From Winslowiella arboricola (GTDB lineage: Bacteria; Pseudomonadota; Gammaproteobacteria; Enterobacterales; Enterobacteriaceae), in contig NZ_JAODIM010000033.1 in assembly GCF_025527015.1 (NCBI RefSeq), positions 47,393 through 111,392 of the forward strand: a stretch of 64,000 nt of DNA, written 5' to 3'. Of this stretch, positions 44,781 to 53,974 are shown in pieces. Both the position numbers and the translations under genes were made by a program. Under the pieces are notes generated by a model, which did not search any database, was not told where the DNA came from, and saw only the letters and a list, made by a program, of their open reading frames with translations. The first letter of the stretch is position 1. The number at the start of each line of letters is the position of its first letter.

Positions 44781-44802
44781 ATTGATACACCGATTGATAC
44801 AC
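44781..44802. other. right attachment site (attR core)
   Basis: ATTGATACACCGATTGATACAC, identical to 27963-27984. Here the 12-bp unit ATTGATACACCG is repeated almost three times (44769-44804), so an alternative 21-bp register begins at 44770. The rest of the 464-bp gap between int and the PLP-enzyme gene is host intergenic DNA with further GATACAC/GTATC words and no supported gene. Confidence 0.8.
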
Positions 44803-45034
44803 CGCTTTGTATCACGGTCAGTAAAACCACGAAAACACTGAAACCAAGATACACTTAACTATCTGATTTTATATCGAGAAATGATAATTTCAAGAAAACA
44901 CATAAAAGCATGAAAACCATATGTTTTTTACTTCTACGGTGTGTTTCATAACATTCAGATTGGTCGCATGGGGAAAGCACCGCAGTCTATCACATTTCAC
45001 CGTTGAAGCATGCTGTTGCGCAACACCAATCTGG

Positions 45035-45073
45035 TATAACAGACAAAAAAACCATCCAGACGGATAGACTGCC
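45035..45073 (+). promoter_or_regulatory. possible promoter with met boxes
   Basis: A -10-like TATAAC (45035-45040) followed by AGACAAAA (45041) and two adjoining octamers AGACGGAT and AGACTGCC (45058-45073), partial matches to the MetJ box AGACGTCT. They precede a cystathionine gamma-synthase-family gene, so methionine control is plausible. Weak as a sequence match. Confidence 0.35.
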
Positions 45074-45211
45074 ATAAATAACAAAACCAATATTTAATAG
45101 CGCAATTAGTTTTAACCATAGAACGTTAATTCATTTATCGCCATGATCACCGGCATGCTAGCTTATGCTCAAAATATCGAGTTAATTCATGCCGCAATGG
45201 CAGGAGATCGT

Positions 45212-46495
45212 ATGACGTCGCCACACTCAAAGAAAACCCACCTTGGTAATCGCGAACTGTCGCCAGAAACACAAATGCTTAACTATGGCTACGATCCGGC
45301 GCTTTCCGAAGGGGCTGTTAAACCACCGGTATTCCTCACCTCGACCTTTGTCTTTAACACTGCTGAAGAGGGGCGCGATTTCTTCGACTATGTCTCCGGC
45401 CGCCGCGAACCGCCAGCAGGCAGTTCATCGGGCCTGGTTTACTCCCGCTTTAACCATCCCAACAGCGAAATCGTTGAGGATCGGCTGGCGATTTATGAAC
45501 GCAGCGAAAGTGGCGCGCTGTTCTCCTCCGGCATGTCAGCAATCTCCACCACGCTGCTGGCGCTGGTCAAACCGGGGGATGCCATCCTGCATTCGCAGCC
45601 GCTGTATGGCGGCACCGAAACCCTGCTAACGAAAACCTTTCGTAATCTGGGCGTCGCGACGCAGGGCTTTGATGATGGCGTCAATCAGGCATCGGTACAG
45701 GTGGCCGCCGATGCCGCACTAAAGCAGGGACGCGTTTCGGTGATTCTGATTGAGTCCCCGGCTAACCCGACCAATAGCCTGGTCGATGTGGCGCTGATTA
45801 GCGGTATCGCCGACTATATTGCACAGCAGCAGGGCCACCGCCCGATTATTGCCTGCGATAATACCCTGCTGGGTCCGGTATTTCAGCGGCCGCTGGAGCA
45901 TGGCGCGGATCTCTCCATCTACTCGCTGACTAAATATGTTGGTGGCCATTCGGACCTGATTGCCGGCGCGGTGCTTGGCAGTAAAGCGCTGATCAGCCAG
46001 ATTAAGTCGCTGCGCGGCTCGATTGGCACCCAGCTGGATCCGCACTCCTGCTGGATGATTGGCCGCTCGCTGGAAACGCTGTCGCTGCGTATGGAGCGGG
46101 CGAACAGCAATGCACTGGCTGTCGCGGAGTTTCTGCGTGATCATGCCAAAGTGGAAAATATTCACTATCTGTCGTTTCTTGATGCGCAATCGGCTGCCGG
46201 ACAAACCTTCAGCAGGCAGTGCTCGGGGGCGGGTTCGACCTTCTCTTTCGATTTACGTGGCGGCCAGGCGTCCTCTTTCCGTTTTCTCAATGCGCTACAG
46301 CTATTTAAGCTGGCGGTCAGCCTTGGCGGTACCGAATCACTTGCCAGTCACCCGGCCAGCACCACTCACTCAGGGGTGCCGGTTGAAGTGCGCGATCGCA
46401 TTGGTATCCGCGCGTCCACCATTCGTTTATCGATCGGCATCGAGAATAAAGACGATTTAATTGAGGATCTGCGTCTGGCGCTGGAACAGGCCTGA
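45212..46495 (+). CDS. cystathionine gamma-synthase-family PLP enzyme
   Basis: 427 aa, Cys/Met-metabolism PLP family (MetB/MetC/MGL). Motifs: [51 protein letters not shown] Asp in [11 protein letters not shown], Schiff-base lysine in [18 protein letters not shown], and [23 protein letters not shown] at 45202-45206 fixes the start at 45212. It is not the canonical E. coli MetB or MetC; synthase, beta-lyase and methionine gamma-lyase activities cannot be separated by eye. First host gene right of the island. Confidence 0.85.
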   Translation: MTSPHSKKTHLGNRELSPETQMLNYGYDPALSEGAVKPPVFLTSTFVFNTAEEGRDFFDYVSGRREPPAGSSSGLVYSRFNHPNSEIVEDRLAIYERSESGALFSSGMSAISTTLLALVKPGDAILHSQPLYGGTETLLTKTFRNLGVATQGFDDGVNQASVQVAADAALKQGRVSVILIESPANPTNSLVDVALISGIADYIAQQQGHRPIIACDNTLLGPVFQRPLEHGADLSIYSLTKYVGGHSDLIAGAVLGSKALISQIKSLRGSIGTQLDPHSCWMIGRSLETLSLRMERANSNALAVAEFLRDHAKVENIHYLSFLDAQSAAGQTFSRQCSGAGSTFSFDLRGGQASSFRFLNALQLFKLAVSLGGTESLASHPASTTHSGVPVEVRDRIGIRASTIRLSIGIENKDDLIEDLRLALEQA

Positions 46496-46505
46496 TCCCA
46501 AAGTA

Positions 46506-46538
46506 TTCACTGGCGGCCAGAGCATGGCCGTCAGTGAA
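46506..46538 (+). terminator. hairpin after the PLP enzyme gene
   Basis: TTCACTGGCGGCCA-GAGCA-TGGCCGTCAGTGAA, a 14-bp stem with one mismatch, in the convergent gap to the 209-aa gene. No T-run. Confidence 0.55.
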
Positions 46539-46555
46539 AAAACTGCGGACCAAAA

Positions 46556-47185
46556 TCAGGATTTGTTCTGCATGATTTTCAGTATCTTACCAAAGCTGAT
46601 AGTTTTACTGCCAATTTGCGTCATGCCATCTTCCGGCAGGTAGCTGAATTTCACATACAGAATCTGGCCACTGGCCTTCTGGGTTTGCTGTAATTTTTCC
46701 AGTGAGTCATACAGAGCTTTCAGATCGCCCGGAACACCGGCAGCGTCGGTAATAATGGTCCCGAACGGCAGAAACTTCTGAGCCTGTTCAACTGCGGTAA
46801 TCAGCAAATCATTTAACGGGAATAAACCAGTAAAACGCTTCCTGGGGACATATTTGGTTATCCCCATATAAATTTCCGGCAATTCAGCAATCTCATTTTC
46901 AATCCCGCGCGTTTCATTTTTTAACAGAAATTCGGTAATTTCAACCGGCGTACCAATTAATACCAGCGGCTTAACTCCGGCGCCTTTTTCCGAAAAAAGA
47001 TATTCATTTTTGGAACTCTTCATTGCCTTATGCAATTCACCACGATCGACTATCAGGCTATAATATTTGCCTTCTTTAATCACCGGGATTGGTTCGCGCC
47101 ACATTTCCGCCGCTGCAGCCATGGCGCCGCCAGAGCTGGCAACGCCGAGGGTAAGTAATAAAGCTGGTATCATTTTTTTCATCAT
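46556..47185 (-). CDS. secreted protein of unknown function
   Basis: 209 aa with signal peptide (MMKKMIPALLLTLGVASSGG ending AMAAAA). Mature part: EMWREPIPVIKEGKYYSLIV, VGTPVEITEFL-like IGTPVEITEFLLKNE, YVPRKRFTGLFPLNDLL, and a helical C-terminus. No cysteines in the mature part. Start placed at 47185, with AGAGGG 6 bp upstream. Convergent with the PLP enzyme gene. Probably periplasmic; no family recognised. Confidence 0.7.
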   Translation of the reverse strand: MMKKMIPALLLTLGVASSGGAMAAAAEMWREPIPVIKEGKYYSLIVDRGELHKAMKSSKNEYLFSEKGAGVKPLVLIGTPVEITEFLLKNETRGIENEIAELPEIYMGITKYVPRKRFTGLFPLNDLLITAVEQAQKFLPFGTIITDAAGVPGDLKALYDSLEKLQQTQKASGQILYVKFSYLPEDGMTQIGSKTISFGKILKIMQNKS

Positions 47186-47427
47186 TGACATCCCTCTCAA
47201 TATTAATTTATGCGAACAATCCGTTATGACATAAAATAATTTCAGTGATACGACATTCAGTTAAATAGAGTCGTTATCACCAGGCTATGCTAAATCAGAT
47301 AAATAATGTGTACCATAAACAAAGCACAATCATCAGCAAAGTAATTCGCGCGTATAATCAATGCAGCGCGCCCGCAACGTTTCCCGCTGGCATAAAACTC
47401 CACTGGCTGCGCAGCGCGACGCAGACA

Positions 47428-47538
47428 GGCGGCGAGAACGCCGCCCCTACAAGGTTTGCATTATCCTGTAGGGGCGGCGTTCTCGCCGCCCGTGTTGATG
47501 ATTTGCGATAAACCTGATAACAGCGTTCTCGCCGCCCG
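47428..47538. repeat. dispersed palindrome, inverted pair plus fragment (copy 3)
   Basis: GGCGGCGAGAACGCCGCCCCTACA (47428-47451), its inverse TGTAGGGGCGGCGTTCTCGC.. (47467-47492), and a third truncated copy GCGTTCTCGCCGCCCGC (47523-47538) next to the cueO stop. The 361-bp gap between the secreted protein and cueO contains nothing else supported. Confidence 0.85.
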
Positions 47539-47546
47539 CTCAGCGA

Positions 47547-49112
47547 TTAACTGACGGTAAACCCCAGCATCATGCCGGTATCTTCATGCTCCAGCAGGTG
47601 GCAGTGCGCCATATAAGCATTTTGCGCATCGGCCACATAGTTAAAGCGCACCAGCACTTCGCTACGCCAGCCCTCAACGCGCACGATATCTTTCCAGCCA
47701 CTGCGGTGCGCTTCCGGCGCTTTACCGTTTTCCGACAGAATGCGGAACTGCGCGCCGTGAATATGGAACGGATGGAGCATCGCATCGCCTTCACCGGAAA
47801 TGGTCCACTTTTCATAGTCGCCTAATTTAGCGGCAAACATCGGCTTATCCATATCATACGGCAGGCCGTTGATCTTATTGCCGTGATGGAAATCGTAACT
47901 TGTTGTATTGTCGGCCATCGCACTGTGATCCATCGCGCCGTCGCCATCTTTGTCATCGTGCGCATCCATCGCCATGCCCGCCATCGCTTTATTACCATAC
48001 TTGCGCATCAGCGCCTGCATACCGCGCTGATCCAGCTGAGGATCCATCATCAGTTGCAGCCAGCGGTTAGTGATGCCTTCGCTGGATGGCAATGACGGCA
48101 GATCGACCAGTGTGTCCGGCAGTTGACCACTGGCCTGAATCGCCAGCGGGATCACGTTTAACAGTGGCAGCGGCTGGTCAAACGGCATCAGCGTCATCCC
48201 CATCTGGCGCACCGGCAGGGTCACCAGGTCAAACGCTTTGCCATCTTTAGTATCAACCAGCACTTCAAAACGCTCACCCGGCATCATCGTCAGTTCACTG
48301 ACCTTAACCGGTTCGGCCAGCAGGCCGCCGTCGCTGGCAATCACATACAGCGGGCGATGATCGCTGGCCGCCAGTTTCAGTGAGCGGGCGTTACAGCCAT
48401 TAAGCAAGCGTAAACGCAACCAGCCGCGCGGCACCGCCTGCTGCGGATACTGCACGCCGTTGGTTAACATCATATTGCCAAACCAGCCCACCGCCGCGCT
48501 GAGAATATCCAGCTGATAATCGATTTTACTGCCGTCGGCGCTCAGCTGTTTATCCTGCAAAATCAGCGGAATATCATCGACGCCCCACTGTTTCGGCAGC
48601 ATCAGTTTTTCACTGTCGTTATCCTGCAAAATAACCAGTCCCGCCAGTCCCTGCGCTACCTGATAGCCAGTTTCACCATGCTGATGGGGATGGAACCAGC
48701 AGGTGGCCGCCGGTTGATCGGGGGTAAAACTTACCGTGCGTCGCTGACCCGGTTCAATGCGCGCCTGCGGCCCGCCATCCACCGCGCCGGGGATCTCCAG
48801 ACCATGCCAGTGCAAAGTGGTGGCCTGCGGCAAGCGGTTGTCGATATTGACGCTAACCGGTTTGCCACGCTCCAGCAGCAGCGCCGGACCGAGCAGGCTG
48901 CCGTTATAGCCCCAGCTCGGAACCTGCTTGCCGTTCCATGACGAAAAACCACTCTGAGCGGTTAACGTGACTTCGCCGCGCGGGTCGGCACTCAGCAGCT
49001 CAGGGATCGGCAGCATCGGACGGGTCGCGGCCATCAGCGAGCGGCTCCAGAGTGGTAACGCACCGGCAGCACTGAGCGCAGCGCTCAGCTTAAGAAAATC
49101 ACGGCGTAACAT
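47547..49112 (-). CDS. cueO: multicopper oxidase CueO
   Basis: Periplasmic cuprous oxidase protecting against copper. 521 aa. Tat signal [20 protein letters not shown]. Three cupredoxin domains with the four copper motifs HWHG, HPHQHGE, HPFHIHG and [17 protein letters not shown] Met/His/Asp-rich insert ([20 protein letters not shown]) replaces the E. coli Met-rich loop. ATG at 49112 chosen over 49115 by spacing to AAGGA. A CueR-type promoter lies 33 bp upstream. Confidence 0.96.
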   Translation of the reverse strand: MLRRDFLKLSAALSAAGALPLWSRSLMAATRPMLPIPELLSADPRGEVTLTAQSGFSSWNGKQVPSWGYNGSLLGPALLLERGKPVSVNIDNRLPQATTLHWHGLEIPGAVDGGPQARIEPGQRRTVSFTPDQPAATCWFHPHQHGETGYQVAQGLAGLVILQDNDSEKLMLPKQWGVDDIPLILQDKQLSADGSKIDYQLDILSAAVGWFGNMMLTNGVQYPQQAVPRGWLRLRLLNGCNARSLKLAASDHRPLYVIASDGGLLAEPVKVSELTMMPGERFEVLVDTKDGKAFDLVTLPVRQMGMTLMPFDQPLPLLNVIPLAIQASGQLPDTLVDLPSLPSSEGITNRWLQLMMDPQLDQRGMQALMRKYGNKAMAGMAMDAHDDKDGDGAMDHSAMADNTTSYDFHHGNKINGLPYDMDKPMFAAKLGDYEKWTISGEGDAMLHPFHIHGAQFRILSENGKAPEAHRSGWKDIVRVEGWRSEVLVRFNYVADAQNAYMAHCHLLEHEDTGMMLGFTVS

Positions 49113-49144
49113 CATTGCATCCTTTACGGTAAAAGTTATCGCGC

Positions 49145-49175
49145 AGCTTAAACCCTCCCCCCGAGGTAAGGTCAA
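49145..49175 (-). promoter_or_regulatory. CueR-type copper-responsive promoter of cueO
   Basis: Minus strand: -35 TTGACC, a 19-bp spacer with the dyad CCTTACC..GGGAGGG, and -10 TAAGCT. The overlong 19-bp spacer with a dyad is the MerR-family architecture, and -35 plus dyad closely follow the E. coli copA/cueO CueR boxes. Confidence 0.85.
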
Positions 49176-49307
49176 GTTCAATCAGATTCATCATGCGGGC
49201 GGAAACTGGTGAAAATGGCTGTTGAAGGCAGTTTAAGCGGCAAAATTGTCTGAACCCTGAGTCTAACTGTGCTAACGTCAGGTTATAGCAACTTTGTGAG
49301 AAGAATT

Positions 49308-49655
49308 ATGAAGAAAGGCATCAAGGCTCTGTTTCTGACCGGACTACTGGGTTTTTCCTGCTCCAGCTTTGCGCTGAGCGAATCAGAAGCGGAAGATCTT
49401 GCGGATCTGACCGCAGTATTTGTCTACCTGAAAAATGACTGTGGCTATCAGGATCTTCCCGATGCCCAGATTCGTAAAGCTCTGATGTTTTTTGCCCAGC
49501 AAAACCGTTGGGATTTAACCAATTACGCCAGCTACAACATGAAAGCGTTAGGCGAAGACAGCTACCGCGATCTGAGCGGTATTGCTATCGCTAACGATAA
49601 GAAGTGTAAATCTCTGGCACGTGATTCCCTCAGCCTGCTGGCCTACGTAAAATAA
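49308..49655 (+). CDS. yacC: YacC family periplasmic/lipoprotein-like protein
   Basis: 115 aa, as in E. coli YacC. Signal peptide MKKGIKALFLTGLLGFSCSS, then FALSESEAEDLADLTAVFVY, LKNDCGYQDLPDAQIRKAL, RDLSGIAIANDKKCKSLARD. PulS/OutS pilotin-like family. Start at 49308 with GAGAAGAATT. Precedes speE, as in E. coli. Role not established. Confidence 0.92.
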   Translation: MKKGIKALFLTGLLGFSCSSFALSESEAEDLADLTAVFVYLKNDCGYQDLPDAQIRKALMFFAQQNRWDLTNYASYNMKALGEDSYRDLSGIAIANDKKCKSLARDSLSLLAYVK

Positions 49656-49760
49656 CCCTCCGTGATTGCCCCACTGCTGATAATTTGACCGTGCAACCAC
49701 GGTCAGAGTTAGCTATTATGTGCCGCCCATTTTTCATGGCGACTCTGAGGAGATCCCCCT

Positions 49761-50624
49761 ATGGCCCAAAATGAAATGTGGTATGAAACGCTTCATGCCG
49801 GTTTCGGACAGTACTTCACGATCAATAAAGAACTGTATCGCGAAAAGACCGAACATCAGGATCTGATTATCTTTGAAAATGCTGCTCTGGGTCGCGTTAT
49901 GGCGCTTGACGGCGTGGTACAAACCACCGAGCGCGATGAGTTTATCTACCACGAGATGATGACTCATGTGCCGTTGCTGGCGCACGGCGCGGCAAAGAAG
50001 GTACTGATTATTGGCGGTGGCGATGGCGCAATGCTGCGCGAGGTCAGCCGCCATCAATCGGTTGAGCAGATCACCATGGTGGAAATTGACGCCGGCGTGG
50101 TCACCTTCTGCAAGCAGTATCTGCCGAACCACAGCGCCGGAGCCTATGAGGATCCGCGCTTTACGCTGGTGATTGATGATGGCGTGAACTTCGTGAATCA
50201 GTGCAGCGAAAAGTTCGACGTCATTATCTCTGACTGTACCGACCCGATTGGTCCTGGCGAAAGTCTGTTTACCTCTGAATTCTACGCCGGATGCCACCGC
50301 AGCCTTAATCAGAATGGCATCTTTGTGGCGCAGAATGGTGTTTGTTTCCTGCAACAGGACGAAGCCATCAACAGCCACCGCAAGCTGGGTCACTACTTTA
50401 GTGATGTCAGCTTCTATCAGGCAGCGATCCCGACCTATTATGGCGGCATTATGACCTTCGCCTGGGCGAGTGATAATCCAGCTTTGCGCCAGCTTGATAG
50501 CGCAACCCTGCAGGCGCGTTTTGCTGCAGCGGGTATAACCTGCCGTTACTACAATCCGGCAATCCACACTGGCAGCTTTGCCCTGCCGCAATATCTGTTG
50601 AATGCACTGTCAGACGTACGCTGA
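49761..50624 (+). CDS. speE: spermidine synthase
   Basis: Transfers aminopropyl from decarboxylated SAM to putrescine. 287 aa. Motifs: [77 protein letters not shown] upstream. In operon with speD, 28 bp apart. Confidence 0.97.
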   Translation: MAQNEMWYETLHAGFGQYFTINKELYREKTEHQDLIIFENAALGRVMALDGVVQTTERDEFIYHEMMTHVPLLAHGAAKKVLIIGGGDGAMLREVSRHQSVEQITMVEIDAGVVTFCKQYLPNHSAGAYEDPRFTLVIDDGVNFVNQCSEKFDVIISDCTDPIGPGESLFTSEFYAGCHRSLNQNGIFVAQNGVCFLQQDEAINSHRKLGHYFSDVSFYQAAIPTYYGGIMTFAWASDNPALRQLDSATLQARFAAAGITCRYYNPAIHTGSFALPQYLLNALSDVR

Positions 50625-50652
50625 CCGGGCATTTATAAGGGGGTGAACTAAA

Positions 50653-51462
50653 TTGCAAAAGCTGAAACTACATGGCTTCAACAACCTGACTAAGAGCCTG
50701 AGTTTTTGTATCTATGATATTTGCTATGCGAATACCGCTGCGGAGCGCGACGGATACATTGCCTATATTGATGAGCAATACAACGCCAATCGTCTGACTG
50801 AAATCCTGAGCGAAACCTGCTCGATTATTGGCGCTAATGTGCTGAATATCGCTCGTCAGGATTATGAACCACAAGGGGCCAGCGTCACCATTCTGGTTAG
50901 CGAAGAGCCTATTGACCCGCGTGATATCGATAACTCGGAACATCCTGGTCCACTGCCTGATTCGGTGGTCGCCCATCTGGATAAGAGCCATATCTGCGTG
51001 CATACCTACCCGGAAAGTCATCCGGAGGGTGGACTCTGCACCTTCCGCGCCGATATCGAGGTTTCGACCTGCGGAGTGATCTCGCCGCTAAAAGCGCTGA
51101 ATTATTTAATTCATCAACTGGAATCTGACATCGTGACTATCGACTATCGCGTGCGTGGCTTTACCCGTGACGTTAACGGCGTAAAACACTTTATTGATCA
51201 CGAGATTAACTCGATTCAGAACTTTATGTCGGAAGATATGAAGTCGATGTACGACATGGTGGATGTGAACGTTTATCAGGAGAATATCTTCCACACCAAG
51301 ATGCTGCTGAAAGAATTCGACTTAAAACATTACCTGTTTAACACCAAACCGGAAGATTTGAGCCCGCAAGAGCACAAACGCATTACCGATTTGTTGTGGA
51401 AAGAGATGCGTGAAATTTACTACGGCCGCAATATCCCTGCCGTGGGATTAAAAACGCTGTAA
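50653..51462 (+). CDS. speD: S-adenosylmethionine decarboxylase proenzyme, TTG start
   Basis: Pyruvoyl enzyme making decarboxylated SAM for SpeE. 269 aa. Self-cleavage Ser in [40 protein letters not shown] also conserved. Starts TTG (50653) giving [16 protein letters not shown], preceded by an unusually strong AAGGGGGTGA ribosome site that may offset the weak codon. A few residues longer at the C-terminus than E. coli SpeD. Confidence 0.97.
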   Translation: MQKLKLHGFNNLTKSLSFCIYDICYANTAAERDGYIAYIDEQYNANRLTEILSETCSIIGANVLNIARQDYEPQGASVTILVSEEPIDPRDIDNSEHPGPLPDSVVAHLDKSHICVHTYPESHPEGGLCTFRADIEVSTCGVISPLKALNYLIHQLESDIVTIDYRVRGFTRDVNGVKHFIDHEINSIQNFMSEDMKSMYDMVDVNVYQENIFHTKMLLKEFDLKHYLFNTKPEDLSPQEHKRITDLLWKEMREIYYGRNIPAVGLKTL

Positions 51463-51466
51463 CAGT

Positions 51467-51505
51467 GGGCGGCGAGAACGCCGCCCCTACAAATCTCGCC
51501 GCCCG
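51467..51505. repeat. dispersed palindrome, copy 4
   Basis: GGGCGGCGAGAACGCCGCCC then CTACA and a partial inverse CTCGCCGCCCG, 4 bp after the speD stop. Confidence 0.85.
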
Positions 51506-51589
51506 TTCCAATGTTTTGTCTATCTGCTGGACTTCCGGGTGCGCGTTTAAGGGGGTTTTACGCCGGAACCACCGAAATTTCCAGGAAGA

Positions 51590-52039
51590 TCATTTCAAAT
51601 CGGTCAGAGGATCCGTGTATGGGCTTCGATAGATATCAACAAAAATTTCTTTTGAAGACATAAACTTACCTATTGAAATAACATCATTACTCTTGTAGCT
51701 TCGCCAGCACTCCGCCTCAATACTACATGTTTTTTGTGGTTCATATCCCTTAGCTCTTAAGTAATTCTGGATCTCACTGCTGTCAGTGGTCCCTTGAAAA
51801 TGAACTGAAAAAACAAGAGCCTCCGGGCCGGTAATGTTCGCAAAATCAAAATTATAGTCGTCTGAAATCCTGGGCATTTTTTTCAGCAGTTCAGGCGTAT
51901 AGAATTCGTACTTCAGCCAGTCCTGCTCGGTGTAAGATGCAGAGCCTGCAAACTCCAGCTTAAGAAACGTCCAGACAGCGGTCAGAAGCATTCCGGCAAC
52001 AAGAATTGCGCCAATCCAAAATTTCGTGCGTTTTCTCAT
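51590..52039 (-). CDS. membrane-anchored partner protein (possible immunity protein)
   Basis: 149 aa. N-terminal TM or anchor (KFWIGAILVAGMLLTAVWTF) and a periplasm-facing domain with two nearby cysteines (KTCSIEAECW). Starts inside the stop of the 234-aa gene (ATGA), a tight toxin/immunity-like coupling. No family recognised; immunity role is inferred from topology and pairing. Confidence 0.6.
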   Translation of the reverse strand: MRKRTKFWIGAILVAGMLLTAVWTFLKLEFAGSASYTEQDWLKYEFYTPELLKKMPRISDDYNFDFANITGPEALVFSVHFQGTTDSSEIQNYLRAKGYEPQKTCSIEAECWRSYKSNDVISIGKFMSSKEIFVDIYRSPYTDPLTDLK

Positions 52040-52740
52040 AGTCCCATCCTGCCGTTGCTGGCACCAATAATCGCAAACGTCCCGTTCTGCTGCGGCAGGA
52101 TCACGTTACCGGACAGAAAATCATTATAGGGAACAATCGTCCGCATAAACGGCGGCAGCAACCCTTTGCGTGGCCGTGAGTGGGGGAATTTTTCCGGATC
52201 CGGGAACAGTAGCGGCTGGAACGTCTCGTTTTTCCAGCTGCCGATCTTGCCGTAATAGTCCCAGCGCTTCAGGGCTTCTTCCTTGCTGACCGGCCGCAGC
52301 TGCTCAAAGGGGTTCTGAACTGACACCACCCGGTAAAAACCCAGCAGGTCTGAGACCAGATCCTCGCCGCTGAAACCGCTATCAGTTACCAGGTTATTGG
52401 GAAACGACCCCTGAAACGCCTCAAACTTACGCGCCATGGTCATCATCATCGCTAGCGCGATGCTTTTCTGCTCCCAGTGAGGCCGCCCGCGCCGAATGCG
52501 CCAGGCCATCACCTTGCCGGAACGTAACAACCCGTAAGGTGACGTCATCCCCTGGGCGTACGTCACATCATAGAACTCTGTTCCCGAAGCCTCTCCTCGG
52601 GTAATTTTGCTAAGTAAGTTACGGATATCCGAACCTTGTGCATGGCCCAGATCCACCCAGCCAAGCACTTCCGTATAAATCAATCCCGTTGGCCGAGAAG
52701 CAGCATATTTACCGTCGATAATTTCCGATCGTTTACTCAT
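52036..52740 (-). CDS. DUF4056-like protein (possible effector)
   Basis: 234 aa, no signal peptide. Resembles DUF4056: GLIYTEVLGWVDLGHAQGSD with a conserved His, then AMMMTMARKFEAFQGSF and VTDSGFSGEDLVSDLLGFYR. Family match is from remembered motif layout, moderate. The order (soluble protein, then overlapping membrane-anchored partner) fits an exported effector with its immunity protein, but no secretion marker is visible in the window. Confidence 0.55.
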   Translation of the reverse strand: MSKRSEIIDGKYAASRPTGLIYTEVLGWVDLGHAQGSDIRNLLSKITRGEASGTEFYDVTYAQGMTSPYGLLRSGKVMAWRIRRGRPHWEQKSIALAMMMTMARKFEAFQGSFPNNLVTDSGFSGEDLVSDLLGFYRVVSVQNPFEQLRPVSKEEALKRWDYYGKIGSWKNETFQPLLFPDPEKFPHSRPRKGLLPPFMRTIVPYNDFLSGNVILPQQNGTFAIIGASNGRMGL

Positions 52741-52843
52741 CCTGAGTGTTCCTCCCTGTGCTCATCTCACACGTAATTTACCATAACTACCGACAGGACT
52801 AAAAAGAGAAAAGCAGTGCTGAAATCGCCGAACGGGTCAAAAC

Positions 52844-53122
52844 TCATGCGCTACATTTCTTACCAGAAAGTCTCTTCTCCTGAAGATATCCCCCTTCGAG
52901 CGTCAGGATCTCAGACTTACTCAGAACGCCTTTTTTCTTGAGATTAACAAGTAACTGCTCAATATTATCCAACTTAACGACGTCACCAGTCAGACTGGTA
53001 ATGGCTACAGCCATGCGGCTCATGCCGTCACGTTCAGCGGTTACATTGTGAGATTTAGCAAGCCTGCGGACTTGACTTGCAATAGTGGCTGTAGCTGTTC
53101 TGGTTATTAGAAAGCACTCCAT
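52844..53122 (-). CDS. small protein of unknown function
   Basis: 92 aa, basic: SQVRRLAKSHNVTAERDGMS, LDNIEQLLVNLKKKGVLSKS, then EILTLEGGYLQEKR. No convincing ribosome site at the 53122 ATG; a start at the inner MSRMAVAITSLTG is possible. Antitoxin-like composition but no family recognised. Coding status uncertain. Confidence 0.4.
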   Translation of the reverse strand: MECFLITRTATATIASQVRRLAKSHNVTAERDGMSRMAVAITSLTGDVVKLDNIEQLLVNLKKKGVLSKSEILTLEGGYLQEKRLSGKKCSA

Positions 53123-53206
53123 TACTATCTAAAGAAAACGGTTTGCTGGCTTTAATGCAGATGAATGATAAGGCAAATATCTCCCCTTTAAGTCTCCGTC
53201 TCACCA

Positions 53207-53968
53207 CTATGCCGTCAACATCAGCTGAAACGGCTGAGCGTCCAGCTCGGCACGGACATCGGCTTCCAGATATTTATCGGTAATAATATCGGTCAGTCCC
53301 TGCAACGGCGACACGCAAAACAGTGACCAGGATCCGTACTTACTGCTGTCGGCCAGCAACACGCGACGGCGCGAATTGACCAGCAGATCCTGCTTCAGCC
53401 CGGCTTTCTCCTCGGTCGGCGTGGTAATGCCCTTCTCCAGACTCCATGAGTTACAGCTGACAAAAGCAATATCCGGATAGACGGTGCGCAGAAAACGTCG
53501 GCCATGATCGCCAATACAGGACTGGCTGGAATCATCGATACGGCCGCCGATAATTGTCACCTCAATCTGCTTAAATTCAGACAGAAACAGCGCGATATGC
53601 AGATCCGCAGTAATTACCCGCAGTTGCAGATGCGTCAGCTCGCGCGCCAGTTCCAGCATGGTGGTGCCGGCATCCAGCACCACTGAATCACCGGATTTGA
53701 CCAGGCTTGCCGCCCGATGGGCGATCGCCTGCTTCTCTGCCAGATGGCGCTGCGACTTCTCCTGCGTGGTCGGCTGAGCGGGAATAAAGCGATTCAGCGT
53801 CACGCCGCCATGGCTGCGGCTGATCACGCCCTCCTGATCAAGCTTAATCAGGTCACGGCGAATGGTGGCTGGCGACGCTGAAATGGCGGCGACCAGCTGT
53901 TCAACAGTGACCAGATTATGACTTTTCAGATAGTCCATAATCTGATCGAGGCGGCTTTGTCCCTTCAT
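53207..53968 (-). CDS. DeoR-family regulator of the catabolic cluster
   Basis: 253 aa. N-terminal HTH ([46 protein letters not shown]) and a C-terminal DeoR sugar-phosphate sensor ([48 protein letters not shown]). Last gene of the leftward arm, 6 bp after pdxA2. It likely represses both arms through the 56282-56311 region. Confidence 0.88.
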   Translation of the reverse strand: MKGQSRLDQIMDYLKSHNLVTVEQLVAAISASPATIRRDLIKLDQEGVISRSHGGVTLNRFIPAQPTTQEKSQRHLAEKQAIAHRAASLVKSGDSVVLDAGTTMLELARELTHLQLRVITADLHIALFLSEFKQIEVTIIGGRIDDSSQSCIGDHGRRFLRTVYPDIAFVSCNSWSLEKGITTPTEEKAGLKQDLLVNSRRRVLLADSSKYGSWSLFCVSPLQGLTDIITDKYLEADVRAELDAQPFQLMLTA

Positions 53969-53974
53969 ATTTCC

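Larger units (their letters stand above)
27963..44802. mobile_element. capsid-forming phage-inducible chromosomal island (cf-PICI)
   Basis: 16.8 kb between identical 22-bp repeats. Gene order read on the minus strand from the right: integrase-DUF6387, AlpA, Rha/KilAC, Icd-like, two small genes, DUF927 primase, iteron origin, small gene, major capsid, protease, portal, two connectors, HNH, TerS, TerL, tail protein I, small gene, excisionase. Opposite-strand genes: an RHH regulator, a paired unknown module, one unknown. There are no lysis, baseplate, tail-tube, tape-measure or fibre genes, so it is not a self-sufficient prophage. Size, AlpA, primase and the head-only block fit the published cf-PICI plan. 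Inserted upstream of hpt, not in a tRNA gene. Confidence 0.85.

Noticed and set aside
27963..44802. A complete temperate prophage
   Set aside because: No lysis, tape-measure, tail-tube, baseplate or fibre genes, only ~17 kb, with AlpA and a satellite-type primase; a satellite fits better.
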